Source: Rhodamnia argentea (taxonomy: Eukaryota; Streptophyta; Magnoliopsida; Myrtales; Myrtaceae). From it: 64,000 nt of DNA. Under the pieces are notes generated by a model. It searched no databases. It was not told where the DNA came from and saw only the letters and a program-made list of their open reading frames with translations. Both the position numbers and the translations under genes were made by a program. Below, in pieces: positions 50,212-62,172 of the stretch. The stretch lies in NCBI RefSeq assembly GCF_020921035.1, contig NC_063151.1:4774001-4838000 (forward strand). Reading direction: 5' to 3'. Position 1 is the first letter of the stretch. Each line of letters begins with the position of its first letter.

Positions 50212-50866
50212 AAAAATTGTCCAAAAACTCTAAAATTTACTGTATTTGTAGCAATTCAATTATAAACCTTTTAATTTTGCCAATTTAGTCCAAAACCTTT
50301 TCACATTTCACCATTTGAGTCCATCTAGCCAATTTTGACCTGAAATTGCTAATTTGGACCCCGATCGTCCTACGTGGAACGACCGACGCTGACGTGGATA
50401 ATTGTTAATAATGTTTTAATATTATTTTTTGAAATATTTTATTTATTTTTATTTTCCTTTCTCCCTTTTTCAATCCGCCAGCCATCGACCGGCCTCTGGC
50501 CGGGGCCGCCCTTGTAGGCCTCAAACATGGGCATGGGATGGCGAGGACGACCCTCGCTTGAGGCTAGCAATGGCCAAGGGGATAAAAAGAAAAGAACAAA
50601 AAGAAAAAAGTAAAGAACAAAAATAAAAGGAAGGAACAAAGAGGGAAATATATTAAGATATTCCGAAGAATTGTGCACGTTAGTATCAGCCGTGCCACGT
50701 AGGACGTCTATTAGCCTTCACGTCCGTGTTTTTCAGCTAAAATTGACTCAATGGACTGAATTGGCAAAAGGCGAAAATTTTTTGAACTCAATTGACTAAA
50801 TTAAAAGACTTAGAACCGAATTGGTAAAAGTGCAATCGGTTTAAAACTTTTTGGAAAATTTTCCCA
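50212..50866. mobile_element. MULE-like element related to 46764-47353
   Basis: The left end GAAAAAATTGTCCAAAAACTC and right end ACTTTTTGGAAAATTTTCC are inverted, and the following motifs (AATTCAAT.., CCAATTTAGTCC) recur in inverted form on the right. A GC-rich core lies at 50470-50560. No clear target duplication was seen. Confidence 0.6.
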
Positions 50867-51966
50867 TGTCGACATAGTTCCAATATTCACGTAACAGATC
50901 ATGTGGTTCTATGCGACCTTCATGGGGGTGTTCTTATTTCTTAAACAACCGCCCTTGAGCTGACTCTTTCTGTGTATGAACATGCACGACTTGTCTAAGT
51001 CTCTTCATAACACGAGGGGGTGTGTGCTGATGAAGTAACCCTTTTTAGAAACGAAGCATTCTATCAATAGCCAGCTCTCGAGTCTCCAATTCTTTGGCAA
51101 TTTGATTAAATTAACGCATTCAACGCTCCATCCGCAAACGGGGATTGCTTCTTCTTCAAACATTCCACACCTGAGAATCGGAGGGCATGCCTTGACAAAA
51201 TCTGGTTTATGACGAGTCCAATTCTTGATTGAATAGTAATATGGCATGAAATTTTCATGGGTCCTCTCCTTCACATGCTTTGTTGAGTTTCTTAAGTACC
51301 CGTCTTACCCGCGATTAAAATTAACTTTACAATGACTTCTCCTGTTGCTTTGCAGGTAGGTTCGGCAAACCCGGACCGTGGAGACTGCGAGTGTCTACTT
51401 TGAGCCGAACATATGACTCATGATACGATTCCATAAGATATGTAGCATGATTAGAATTAGCAAGGCGGTTGTCTTAATGTGCTCGTATAGTTTTGGTTAT
51501 GAAGATTTTCGTAAGTGCTTGTCCAAAACCATTCTAATCAACCTGTACGGTAGAGGAGTAATGCTAGGTAAATTTGGTATATATGTTAAGTGATGGAGCA
51601 TACGGCGAGTGAGCACTTAAGTGAAAGTTGAATGAAATTCAAATCCAAGGAGAATTTCGCTACATAGATATGGTCACCCTTGCACAAAGTGATACGTATC
51701 CCTCGACTCCCAAAGGAAGGACTTAAAGTTTTAACAATGGATAAACAGAAGCAACAAACAATACATAGACATACACATTACTTATAGTTCACCAATCAGT
51801 AGAGGTATTACAATTAAAGAGAACGTTCGCAAAGTAGTAATAAAAGCATGTCTGCGCTTTGTTTTCATACGTATAAACCTTAACCACAAACCAATGTGGT
51901 TCTTTTATTGCATTAAGAATAGTATGACGAGCCAACCCTCTCACGGCGGACCCAAAAGGGACCGCC
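50867..51966. other. Intergenic region downstream of the STIG1-like gene
   Basis: No gene is supported. The section just before 51967 is probably the 3' UTR of the minus-strand STIG1-like gene. Confidence 0.45.
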
Positions 51967-52434
51967 CTAGCCATTGTAATTACACAATCCGTAGAAGCAT
52001 AAGTCACCTGTAGGGCATCGGTTGCCGCATCTCCCGCAGTTCCTCTTGTCGTACGCCAGGCTCGTGCACCGTCCGCCGCAACACCCGTACGTAAACTTGC
52101 ACTTGTTCTTGCACCCGCCACAGTTGTTCTTGTCATAGGACAGGTCGACGCACTTGTTGTTGCAGCAAGTGTAGTTCTCGCCCAGGGCGGTGCAAACCTC
52201 GCCGTCCTTGTTGCAGTGGTCCGCGGCTCTCGGGTTTCTGGTGTCAGCGAGGAAGCGGCTCGATCTCTTGGAAGGCAGGGCGATCTTGGCCGACGCGTCG
52301 GGCATCTTCAGGGGGTCCTCTCCCTCCAAAGGCGGCTTCTCCTCCGTCTCTTCGACGAGGGTTCGCATGGTGATGGCGAGGCTCAAAGCCATGGTCAGGG
52401 CAATCACCAAGATCACCTTCATGGTTGATGCCAT
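51967..52434 (-). CDS. STIG1-like secreted Cys-rich protein, intact
   Basis: A single-exon frame of 155 residues. It has a signal peptide ([15 protein letters not shown]), an acidic and variable spacer, the conserved SRFLAD motif and a C-terminal Cys-rich domain with repeated units ([45 protein letters not shown]). Length and organisation fit the STIG1 family; tomato and petunia STIG1 act outside the cell in pistil exudate and pollen-tube signalling. The function of this paralogue is not known. It is the only undamaged member among three in this window and is clearly diverged from the unit A/B pair. The upstream Met at 52434 is preferred over the Met five codons later; both leave the signal peptide intact. 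Confidence 0.9.
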   Translation of the reverse strand: MASTMKVILVIALTMALSLAITMRTLVEETEEKPPLEGEDPLKMPDASAKIALPSKRSSRFLADTRNPRAADHCNKDGEVCTALGENYTCCNNKCVDLSYDKNNCGGCKNKCKFTYGCCGGRCTSLAYDKRNCGRCGNRCPTGDLCFYGLCNYNG

Positions 52435-54768
52435 GGCTCTGTGAAGATAGAGAAAGAGGGAGGCGTTGTGTGTTTTTCTTTTTCCTTGCCCTTTTTCTCT
52501 TGTTATTCTAGATTGTCAAGGATGGAGGTCCTAAGGGGGATTTGAATACAGGAGGTGAGGGGTTTATAGGGGGACTTCGAGGGGGGGTGTTGACGCGGGA
52601 AACGTGGTCAAAAGGAGGGGTTTTCTCTTGGGATGTGCCGACAATGAGTGTCTTCATGGTCATTTTAGTTCTTTTATGTGTGAAGGCAAAACTTATTTCG
52701 TTCGAGTAATTCCAATTCTTGTAGGTGTCAAGCTTTCTTTCTTGCGAAAGGATGAAACCATCCCTAAGGAGGGCCAATGCCAAATGCAATAATTTCGCTC
52801 GAATTTAAGACCAAGTCCCCTTTCATAAAACCTCATTAAATTGAATATTAAAACCTAAGTAAGATTCTACATTTTCACAGAATGATACACTCAAGTTCTT
52901 AAAACTTGAGCTAGACTTTTAAGTTGTCAATGTCTATTTCGATTCGCTAAAGACATGTCATATGCTTTTTAAACAAAAAATTTTGGTTTGATTCGGACCT
53001 CATTGAGAGAGAGATTGAAAGTTGAAACTTGAGATAGCAAAAATTGATATTTATAAAATCTAAACGACGAATGTACCGATTAGTAATTAAGATGATACAG
53101 CCCACCTCCCTTTCTTGGTTTTGATCAAATAGCTAGTTATTACCAGAAACAAGAAAAAAAAGATGATATGATTAGCATAGGTACTCGTCTTTTTATCGTG
53201 TCAAATTACAACTCGCGTGTGATCTGGTGGTGACTAACATCGAAAAGTTCTAACAAGGGTCGGTGAAAGTTTGCCCTTCTAGAGAAGAAACCCAACTAGT
53301 TTGACCACATTTGATACCAAAGTCAGAAGGACAATATGGGCATGTGAAGTCGATATCTTCCTTTCAAAGCAGGACGTCCACCGATTAATGAATTTAGCGT
53401 GTGGAACATGCGACGCTGACAAGTTTTGAACCATGCTGCGAGGCCAAGTAAAGGCGGCGAGCGTTTAAGAAAAGAAGAGATTAAGGCTTGTTTAATTAAG
53501 AAAACCTCTCGCTAAGCGACTTGATTAGCAAACCAGAAAACGAGTCCAAAGTCAGACGATACGACGGGTTTAGGGTTTCCCGCGTGCAGCCAGCTCCTCT
53601 GAATCTCCACACCTTGGAATACTATCCTAAGTTAATTGTCGTTCAAGGATTATTACCATAAGATTACACGTAGTTTGTCTGCAACACGAAACACGCATCG
53701 TTTTCAGGAGCAAATGAACGTGTGGGATCGACAGATTGATTCATGGTATCACCAACACTTTTACAACCAATGTTAAATTGTTTCTCTTGTTTCTTAGTTT
53801 TCTTTTCTTTGTGTTTATGTCTTCGTCGCGATAATTTATTTGAGGTGCAAGCAAAAAAGAGAAGGCAAGGAGAAACAGCACACGAGAAACCCTAATGGAG
53901 TCGACGTGTTGTACTATGTTAGCACGCAGGGATTTAAGTAACGTAAATCTTATCTTATGCTTTAATTATTTCATTAGGAATTTCGGGAATCGAAAAGTAT
54001 CTTTTTCATCGTACTTCTCTATTTTTTGTCCCTCTTATCTCAAAAGCTCACTTCGTTGGTGAAATTTTTATTAATTTTATTAGTTTAAAATATCTGTTAA
54101 ATCTCTTTATTTACTATATCAAAGATTTTATTTTTTTCTCACTATATTGGAGAGATACTTTTATTCAAAGTATTTGAGACGTTAGAAGAATATCTAGGAA
54201 TACACTAAAAATATAATGCAGATGAAATATTTTGATTTTTTTTTTGCTTAAATATTTCATAGAGGATATTCAATTTTGTTATTTCAAAATGATCTTACTT
54301 TATCCAATGTCATGACTCAATTAAATTTCATCTACTTAATAATATATACATAAATTTGGTCGACAATGTAAAAAAGAACTAGATTTCTTGAAAGTTTCTC
54401 TTTTCGACAAAATAAATTTTATGGAAGTAATATCTTACATAAAAAATATTACCTTTAATATACAAGAAAAATCTTCAATAAACAAAAACGGGACATATGA
54501 ATTATGGTAGGTATATCCTACATAGATATAAGAAAATTAATAAAAAGGAAAGTAATTAAATTTTAATTTAATGATAGAGGGCAATTTTATCTTTTTTTTA
54601 TAAAAATTGAGTGTATTTAATCATATAGAAGCTGGAAATAGCTGTAGCCCTTTTTCATTTGCTCTTTATCGGGTATCCTTATCTTTTTACTTTCATTTTT
54701 TTTATCCATCTTGGGTCGCCTTGGAGAAGCTTCTCGGCCAACACATACGGCTATGGATGGGCTATGGC
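52435..54768. other. Intergenic region between STIG1-like and P450 genes
   Basis: The genes diverge, so both promoters lie here. A G-rich stretch (52525-52620) adjoins the STIG1 5' side. The rest is AT-rich without recognisable genes or elements. Confidence 0.5.
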
Positions 54769-54777
54769 TATATAAAC
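54769..54777 (+). promoter_or_regulatory. TATA box of the P450 gene
   Basis: TATATAAAC lies 117 bases before the P450 start codon, leaving a plausible 5' leader of about 85-90 bases that contains CT-rich sequence. Confidence 0.65.
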
Positions 54778-54893
54778 ACGACACCTTGCCCAACATTATC
54801 AACCCATCAAGAACATTGAAGTGTCTACCTCTCTCCCTCCCTCCCCCAGAGACACATACAGACAAATAGATTCACACACAGAAGGAAGAAAAG

Positions 54894-57800
54894 ATGGAGT
54901 TATCAGCACAGTCAATTGCGCTAGTGGCGGTTCTGACCGTCCTGGCTGCATGGACGTGGAGGGTGGTGAATTGGGTGTGGCTGAGGCCGAAGAGGCTGGA
55001 GAGGCTCCTGAGGCAGCAAGGCTTCACCGGCAAACCTTACGCGTTCCTGTTCAAAGACTTCAATGAGAACGAGCGTCTGCTCATGGAAGCTATGTCCAAG
55101 CCCCTCGCCATCTCCGACGACATCAAGCCTCGCGTCATGCCGTCCTTGCATCGATCCTTCCAAATCCATGGTATGCACGTCTTCACTGCATCTTTGCACG
55201 TGGCACTTCTTTGTCTTCTTGTCCATTAAAGCTCATTTTTTTGGGTCGATGCTGTCTTTGGCGAGTTTCAAAACATTTGAACTTACTTTTGAATTTTGAT
55301 GTACGTCGGTGGATGATTGATATGTACAGACGCTCGATTATGTGACTGACGTGACTTATGCCCACATCGGACGATCACCTTAGAATTTCAGAGTGATCCT
55401 GATTGAAGATTCATGGATGTCAATCAAGTCAGTAACACGTTTTGAGGGATTAAAGTCATTTTCCTAGGGCAGAGACTAGTCCGTATCCAAACCAAAGTCC
55501 ATACACAATTGATGTACGTAGAAGTGCAATATGCCAAGTTAATCACAAACCACAATTCAGTAAGACCAAAAATCATGTGGATGACATTAAGGAACGAGTC
55601 CTTGGATGGATTTCTGTCACCCGCTCTAGTCTTCATGGCTTGAGTTTTTTTTTGTCCCACCACCATTCAAGGCTTGTGTGCTTGGTGTCTCGAAGCCTCT
55701 CTGCCCTTTTTGTCCCTTTTGCACTCCCATGGGCATTGAACCCATCAATCACTGAAACACGTACCAAATGATTGGAATGATTGTCACTGCTCCTAAAAAA
55801 AATGAAATGCTTTCTGACAATCTTGTGAGAGATGGTATAATTTAAAATATAGATTCACGCATCATTACCATGTATTTTGCATAAAACACTCATTGATTGA
55901 GAGATCCATGTGATTAGAAATAACTGACAATCTTGTCAAGCTAGTTGTTTCCTAAAAAAAACAACTACCATTGGAGTTGCATTTGTGTAAGAAGATGCCA
56001 ACCGATGGGGCTCGGAGCAAGAACAAACTATGAAATTCTTGGTAGGAAAACATATGGAATCCTTGATTATACCAAGCACCAGTGTCTGGAGTCTAGATGA
56101 CTAGCATGTGTAGAATGTTCTATTTTGGTATAGAAAGGGCTGCTTGGTAATCATCATAACCATCTTTTCCCCTCCTGATATGAATTAAAACGCCCAATTG
56201 CATGCCCTCTTAGAGAGTAGCTAAGAGCATAACTGAAAATAGTTCTTTTGGCAATGTGCCTCTTATTTTGTTGGATGCATTGCAGGCAAAGACTCATTCA
56301 CGTGGATGGGCCCAACACCAAGTGTGAACATAACGAACCCTGAACACGTGAAGGAGATCTTCTCCAAGATAAATGACTATCTCAAGCCAACCTCCAATCC
56401 CCTTCTGAAGCTGCTCATCACTGGACTCGTGAACCGCGAGGGCGAGAAATGGGCTCAATGCCGGAAAATTATCAATCCGGCATTCCACATGGAGAAGTTG
56501 AAGGTACCTAACACTATACGATGCTCAAATAAATGGAACCACTCACATTGCTGCTTCAGGAATTTTCTTTTCACTCCTCGTTTGCATTGATCGGTTGTTC
56601 TTTCAGCTTATGTTGCCCGCTTTTTATTCAAGTTGCACTGAAATGGTAGACAAATGGGATAAAATGGTATCGGAGGAGAGATCATGTGAGGTCGACGTGT
56701 CGGTCGACATTCAACATTTGACCCGTGACGTGATCTCTCGAACAGCATTTGGTAGTAGCTTTGAAGAAGGCAAAAGGATCTTTGAACTTCGGGAGGAACA
56801 AGCCTTGCTCACAAGTAAAGCCATTCGATCGGTCTACATCCCCGGCTGGAGGTAAATCTCTCATCATCCATAAACTAATTGAAAATAATTGAGCTTACGG
56901 CTTAAAACCATGACATTACAAGAAATGCAACTATTTGATCTAATGTTCCGCAGGTTTGTGCCCACTCGGATGAATAGGAGGATGAAGAACATAGATAAAG
57001 AAGTGCGAGCTCCGCTCACAAACATCATCTGCAAAAGAGAGAAAGCAATAAAGGCGGGGGAAGCTGCTAGCACCGATGTACTAGGGCTATTGCTAGAGTC
57101 AAACATGAGGGAGAACATTGGGATGAGCCTTCGCGATGTGATTGAAGAGTGCAAGCTTTTCTACTTCGCTGGACAAGAGACCACTTCGGTTTTGCTGGTA
57201 TGGACGATGGTTTTGTTGAGTGTGCACCCAGATTGGCAAGCGCGAGCTAGGGAGGAGGTCCTCCAAACCTTTGGAAGTAGAAAACCTAACTTTGACGGGT
57301 TAAACCACTTCAAGATTGTAAGTTCAATACTCTCTTCCTCTTTTGTTGAGAGTTGGCACTCATAATTACAATATATCCATTCTCTTCGTGGAAATTCTCT
57401 TCGTGGAAATTGATGATAGATGAGAGGACCTTCCCTTGATCTCATTGTAGTAATCTTTACGGGGCATCATAATCATGAAAATTCTCCTACATACACTTCT
57501 CTGCCATATGACAACTTCTACGGATTTGTTGTGATCGGGTGACGATGATCTTGAATGAGGTGTTGAGGCTATACCCACCGGTGATCTCACTAGCACGGAA
57601 GGTTCAAAAGGAAATAAAACTGGGGAAGCCGACCATACCTGCGGGAGTCCTTCTCTCAATGCCGATTCTCTTCATACACCATGATAAAGAACTGTGGGGC
57701 GAGGATGCCGAGGAGTTCAAGCCCGAGAGGTTCGCCGAGGGAGTGTCCAAGGCCACCAAAAACCAAGTCTCTTTTTTCCCATTTGGATGGGGCCCTCGTA

Positions 57801-57967
57801 TATGCATCGGCCTGAACTTCGCAATGATGGAGGCAAAGATGGCGCTCGCCATGATACTTCAGCAATTCACATTTGAGCTCTCTCCATCTTATGCGCATGC
57901 CCCTGGGCATTTCATTACCCTCCAGCCACAGTATGGTGCGCAAGTCATCTTGCACAAGGCAAACTAA
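54894..57967 (+). CDS. Cytochrome P450, CYP72A type, last splice acceptor lost
   Basis: Five exons: 54894-55170, 56286-56503, 56607-56851, 56954-57317 and 57539-57967, 510 residues if joined as in the family. It shows an N-terminal membrane anchor followed by [18 protein letters not shown], the I-helix motif AGQET (319-323), ExxR (E375-R378), PERF (430-433) and heme loop [10 protein letters not shown] with Cys457. CYP72A enzymes are ER monooxygenases acting on terpenoids and related substrates; the substrate here is unknown. Introns 1-3 have normal GT-AG ends. Before exon 5 the expected AG at 57537-57538 is GG. The next AG (57558-57559) would keep the frame but remove seven residues including the ExxR glutamate. 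The gene may therefore be non-functional, or the base may be an assembly error. Confidence 0.87.
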
Positions 57968-58824
57968 AAAGTTACATATCAGGATGACATGTGGTGTAGA
58001 GAAAAAAACGTGCATTTGAAATAAGGAAATAGTATACATTTTTCCAAGTTAATGCATTGTTGTCTTCCCTCCCTAATATAATAACCAAGTTTCATTAGTG
58101 ACTGATTGTGATGGAATCTTGCACAGAAGAACGTGATTTGATGTATCCATAGACATTATAGGGATGAAAACAAGTTTGGCTAACTCAAGCTGAATTTTTT
58201 AGGTGTCAATTTGTAATCAAAAACCAATCCCAGAATTTCTAGATCTCCAATGAAAAAATAGGACAAAGATATTGCAACTATTAAAAAGGGTCTGAAGACT
58301 GCTACGTCTTCCCTGGCTAGCTAGTTCTCCATTTAGACCGAGGCGTAACACGGATTCATCTAGAGTCCTCCTCCTACCTTCCAAATGATTTGTGCGAACA
58401 GCTTTGGCAGACGACGATCTTGGAACGCTCGTTTGCGAATTATAATCGGCATCTCTCTCTCGCTGAGCATATCATATACATATGCGTGGAGTGGTCTTCT
58501 CTTTATAGCAATTTTAAAATGTAAGTTTTTTCATTGGAGCTGCTAGCGAAGAATACACCTGGAAGTTTGCAAATTTGGACGATTCTCCAAATTCATGCAT
58601 TGGGGTTCTTGGCATAATGTGAATACAAACACCAATTGCCCTTAAATCCAAGGGTTGGCCACTAAACCAATCTAAATCGGAAATACGATTTCGCCCTCGT
58701 TTTTATTTTTGCCTCCCACGTTAGGTCTAATAACAAAACAAAGAGTGAACGAATTTTTGTTGAGGCGATCGGGGACCAAAAATTGGGCAATGAAATTGCG
58801 AATGGAAGCTTTAAAGGTACTTTA
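57968..58824. other. P450 3' flank
   Basis: The first 150-200 bases are probably the P450 3' UTR (AATAAT near 58077). No other gene is seen. Confidence 0.5.
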
Positions 58825-60033
58825 GGGCCTGCATGGCAGCCATTCTGATCCAAAAAAAGTGATTATGATTAAAATGACTTTTTCTGATTCTGTTCTCTGG
58901 ATGAGGTTTAGAGAATCAGAACGTGTTTGGTAATCGCATAAAATTTTTGTTCTTGAAACAGAAATGTGTTCGGTAATCGCACATAATTTCTATTCTCGGG
59001 AACAATTATTCTTCCCAATTTTTGTCATTTAAACGAAATAATCATGTAGTTACTTTGTGAAATTTCATCTTGCATTTCGAATTAATCGAAGATTAATTCA
59101 TATTGATTCTCTTATATAATATATTGCATATTGAAATGTACAAATAAATATCAAGAATCCTCACGAGTCATTTTTACCATTTATTATGAGGTCTCATCCA
59201 ACTCTTTTGAGCGAGCGGACAACCAACACGAGCGACACCCTCGTTTCTGCAAGGAAAATGCACTGCGCTACATCGCATTGGTGTGCATTTTTGGTTCAAG
59301 GAAATCAAATATTAGCCTCAATTCATTAAAAACTTAAGAATGAGAACTTGGTAAGTATTCACATTGGTTATTTTTGTCTTTTTTCAGAATTTTTTAAAAC
59401 TAGACTAAGTCTAAAGTACATAACCCTAGGCAAATCACAACCAATAAAAACAAGTACACAATCAAGGAATTATGAAATTGATAAACCGCATCATAAAATC
59501 CTAGCGAAGTTCTAAGGATTTAGAGAAATGTGGTTCGGGTTTAATTTCAAAGATGCTTAAGATTTTTCTAAAAAAGAACAAAATCTATGAAATCTAGGGA
59601 ATCTAGGCCCAAATTTCTAAAAATGAGGTCAAACTAGCCTAATATAAGCTTTTTCTATTTTTAGGGATTTCTTAAATTTTTTGTGATTTTTTAGAATTTT
59701 TCCAATTTTTTAAAATTTTTTATTTTTATTTTAGTTTTATTATCTTCTTATTATTTTTTTTTAAATGAGACCTCGTTGTTCTATCTTAGGTTGAGGGAAA
59801 AGTGACGAGAGAACTAAAAGGAAAAAATGAGAGCCGTGAGACTTCATTCTGTTTTGTAATTCTCAAAAGTGATTTTTTTTGCGGAACCAACTTTTTTTTT
59901 CTTGCTTTTGCTCTAAAACCGACTCTGAAAACAGAATCAGAATTAAAATCATTTACGTTACCAAATAGGGTTTTCATCTTTTTTTGTTTCGAGGAACGAA
60001 ATCAAAGAACCAAAATGGTTGTCATGCAGGCCC
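58825..60033. mobile_element. PIF/Harbinger-like non-autonomous element
   Basis: Flanked by TTA at 58822-58824 and 60034-60036. The ends are GGGCCTGCATGGCAGCCATT and the inverted AATGGTTGTCATGCAGGCCC. The interior shares long stretches with the element at 14715-15789 (GAGAATCAGAACG, AGGTCAAACTAGC, TATTTTTAGGGATTT). The 1209 bp contain no transposase. Confidence 0.87.
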
Positions 60034-60359
60034 TTAATTTCCTCGAGCGGGGTTCATTCAATAAAGTCAACTGCCCCCTGGGTATTTTGACCCTGCCCGC
60101 TTTCGATTTCTTCTGTCAACGATTACATTGCTGGCTTTTGTTTTTCACCGGCATCTATAGTCAATGATCACGTTGCAGTGATTCTCGTAATAATGGCACC
60201 AATTTCTGGGAGCTGTGGTCTATTAAACGTGGATGGAGATGTAACTAAACCACTGAAATGGAACAAACCATCGGACGAGCTTGGATTAATTTTAGCCCAG
60301 AGGATTACCTTGTCTGGATTTTTTCTTGGGTCATATTTTTCCAGAACCATGCCTTTAAT

Positions 60360-60979
60360 AAGGGCGCTTTTGGTTCAGCTTTCTCAAAATCCCTTGGAAA
60401 AAATGTGTGACGTTTGGCAACCATTCTCAATAGGCTTTGAGATAAAAACTAGCCTTATGAAAGCTGAAATCTCAATGCTGATAGGGACCAGCATTGAGCT
60501 TTCAGCATTTAGCCAAATGCTGGCCTAGGATTTTTTCTTCCAAAATTGCTCTCATCAATTCTTTCAAATTTCGATTAGCCCCTCATTTTTTTATGAAAAA
60601 GAAAATCAAACTGTAGGACTTACGCCGTCGGGGGCTGCCTCAAGGATCGCGCGACCCTTGGCGTCGGTTGCTTGGGTTGCGTGACATTAGGCTTTGTGTG
60701 GGGGTCACCCTGTCCCTGGCGACCTTGGCCGACGGTGCCGGATCTGACTCACCGACGACCTTAGCGTCAAGGTCTAATTTTTATTTTTTTTTTATGTGTT
60801 TATTGTAGAAAAGCCCCTATGCAATTTTTTTTTTTTTTTGGCCAAATATTAGTTAGCCCAGAGTTGATTTTAAAATCATTTTTTACCAAATGTCATTTGC
60901 ATTTTTTCAAAGCCCTTTAAGCTAAAAGTATTTGCATTTTTTCAAAATCCACTTTCAAAGCCGAACCAAATGCATCCTT
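60360..60979. mobile_element. 620 bp TIR element with 3 bp target duplication
   Basis: The left end AAGGGCGCTTTTGGTTCAGC and right end GCCGAACCAAATGCATCCTT are inverted, about 20 bases with a few mismatches. AAT flanks both sides (60357-60359 and 60980-60982). It has a GC-rich core (60620-60770) and no coding capacity. Confidence 0.72.
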
Positions 60980-61289
60980 AATGGATATTTAAATAAAAAA
61001 TCGAAATTCTTGTACCTTTTTGGGTCACTTTAAGAGGAGCTATCAAACGTTACCCTTCGACGTTAGCTGATATTGGGTGGTCTTGTCGAATGAAATTGAG
61101 AGTAATCAAAGTTATTAACTTTTGACCATAATATAAAATTGCAAGTTTGGATTGCTCGTAAAAGGCCACATCACTAAAATTCTGCTACCGCGATTATTAC
61201 CCGATTGCGGTGGAATCGAAGGATGCTGGAACTCGGCAGATCGATCATGTACTCTATGATGTCGGACACCTACAAAACAAATAGAGATG

Positions 61290-61811
61290 AGGAAAAATTT
61301 CAAATAAAGGATTGACCTCTTCTCATTTTCTCAAATAAAGACTCGGAGTAGACATTATTTCAAATAAGATTTTGAAATGCTCTTATTTTCTTAAATAAGA
61401 TCATCAAGTGAACTGTAGTCCAAATAAGAGCACGGGGTCGCCTGCGTCTAGACAAGAGAGTCGCGGACCTCTCCTAGTTCTAGGTAGGGCTTGCTGGCCC
61501 TTGCTAATGCCCCATTAGTGGTGGGGTGGCGACCACAAGCGAAAGGGGTAATCCTCCTCCTTGTATTCTTTTTTTTTTTTCACTTGCATCTTTTTAAATT
61601 TTTTGAAAAAATAGAAAAAGGAAAAAATAAAAAAAATTTAAATGATAAAAAAAGCCCTTTGCCATGCCCTTTTGTGAGATTACACGACTGCTTCATGACA
61701 TTGTTTGAAATATGTTATGCAATCTCATGTTCTTATTTGCAATAAATTTTACTTTAAGTTTTCATTTGAGAAAATGAGAGCGTTTCGAGTTCTTATTTGA
61801 AATTTTATCCG
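61290..61811. repeat. Inverted-repeat element upstream of the SWAP gene
   Basis: The left side AAATTTCAAATAAAGG...CTCATTTTCTCAAATAAAGACT recurs inverted at about 61750-61810 (TTTTCATTTGAGAAAATGAGAG...CTTATTTGAAATTT). The arms are about 70 bases. The target duplication is not evident. Confidence 0.55.
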
Positions 61812-62110
61812 GAAACGGTGACAAAAAGAATAAAAAGGACAAACCCGTCATGCATTGGGCCCAGATCGATAAACGTTCTATCCGGAAAAACAAAAGCCCG
61901 ACATACGGACAAGCACTCCAAAGTCCAAACCCAAAGCATTTATGTTTCGACCGACCCAAAAACCAAACCCATGAATCCGAAATGCAAAAACCGATTCGAT
62001 TTTTTCGGGTCGGATATAAACCCTACAAGGCCAGCTCCAACCGCGTTGCGTTTGCAGATGCACTCGACGCCCGAATCGGCAGAGCAAAATATTCCTCTTT
62101 CCTTCGACGT

Positions 62111-62112
<2 letters not shown>

Positions 62113-62145
<33 letters not shown>
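62113..62145. repeat. CT microsatellite in the 5' leader
   Basis: A pure TC run of about 33 bases lies 28 bases before the ATG at 62173, so it sits in the probable 5' UTR of the SWAP-type gene. Confidence 0.9.
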
Positions 62146-62149
<4 letters not shown>

Positions 62150-62172
62150 CCGACGGCTGAGAAAACGTTATC

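Noticed and set aside
51005-51274. 89-codon minus-strand frame with an LPKNWRLESW-like stretch
   Set aside because: It weakly suggests an LRR or NLR fragment, but it is too short and has no neighbouring support.
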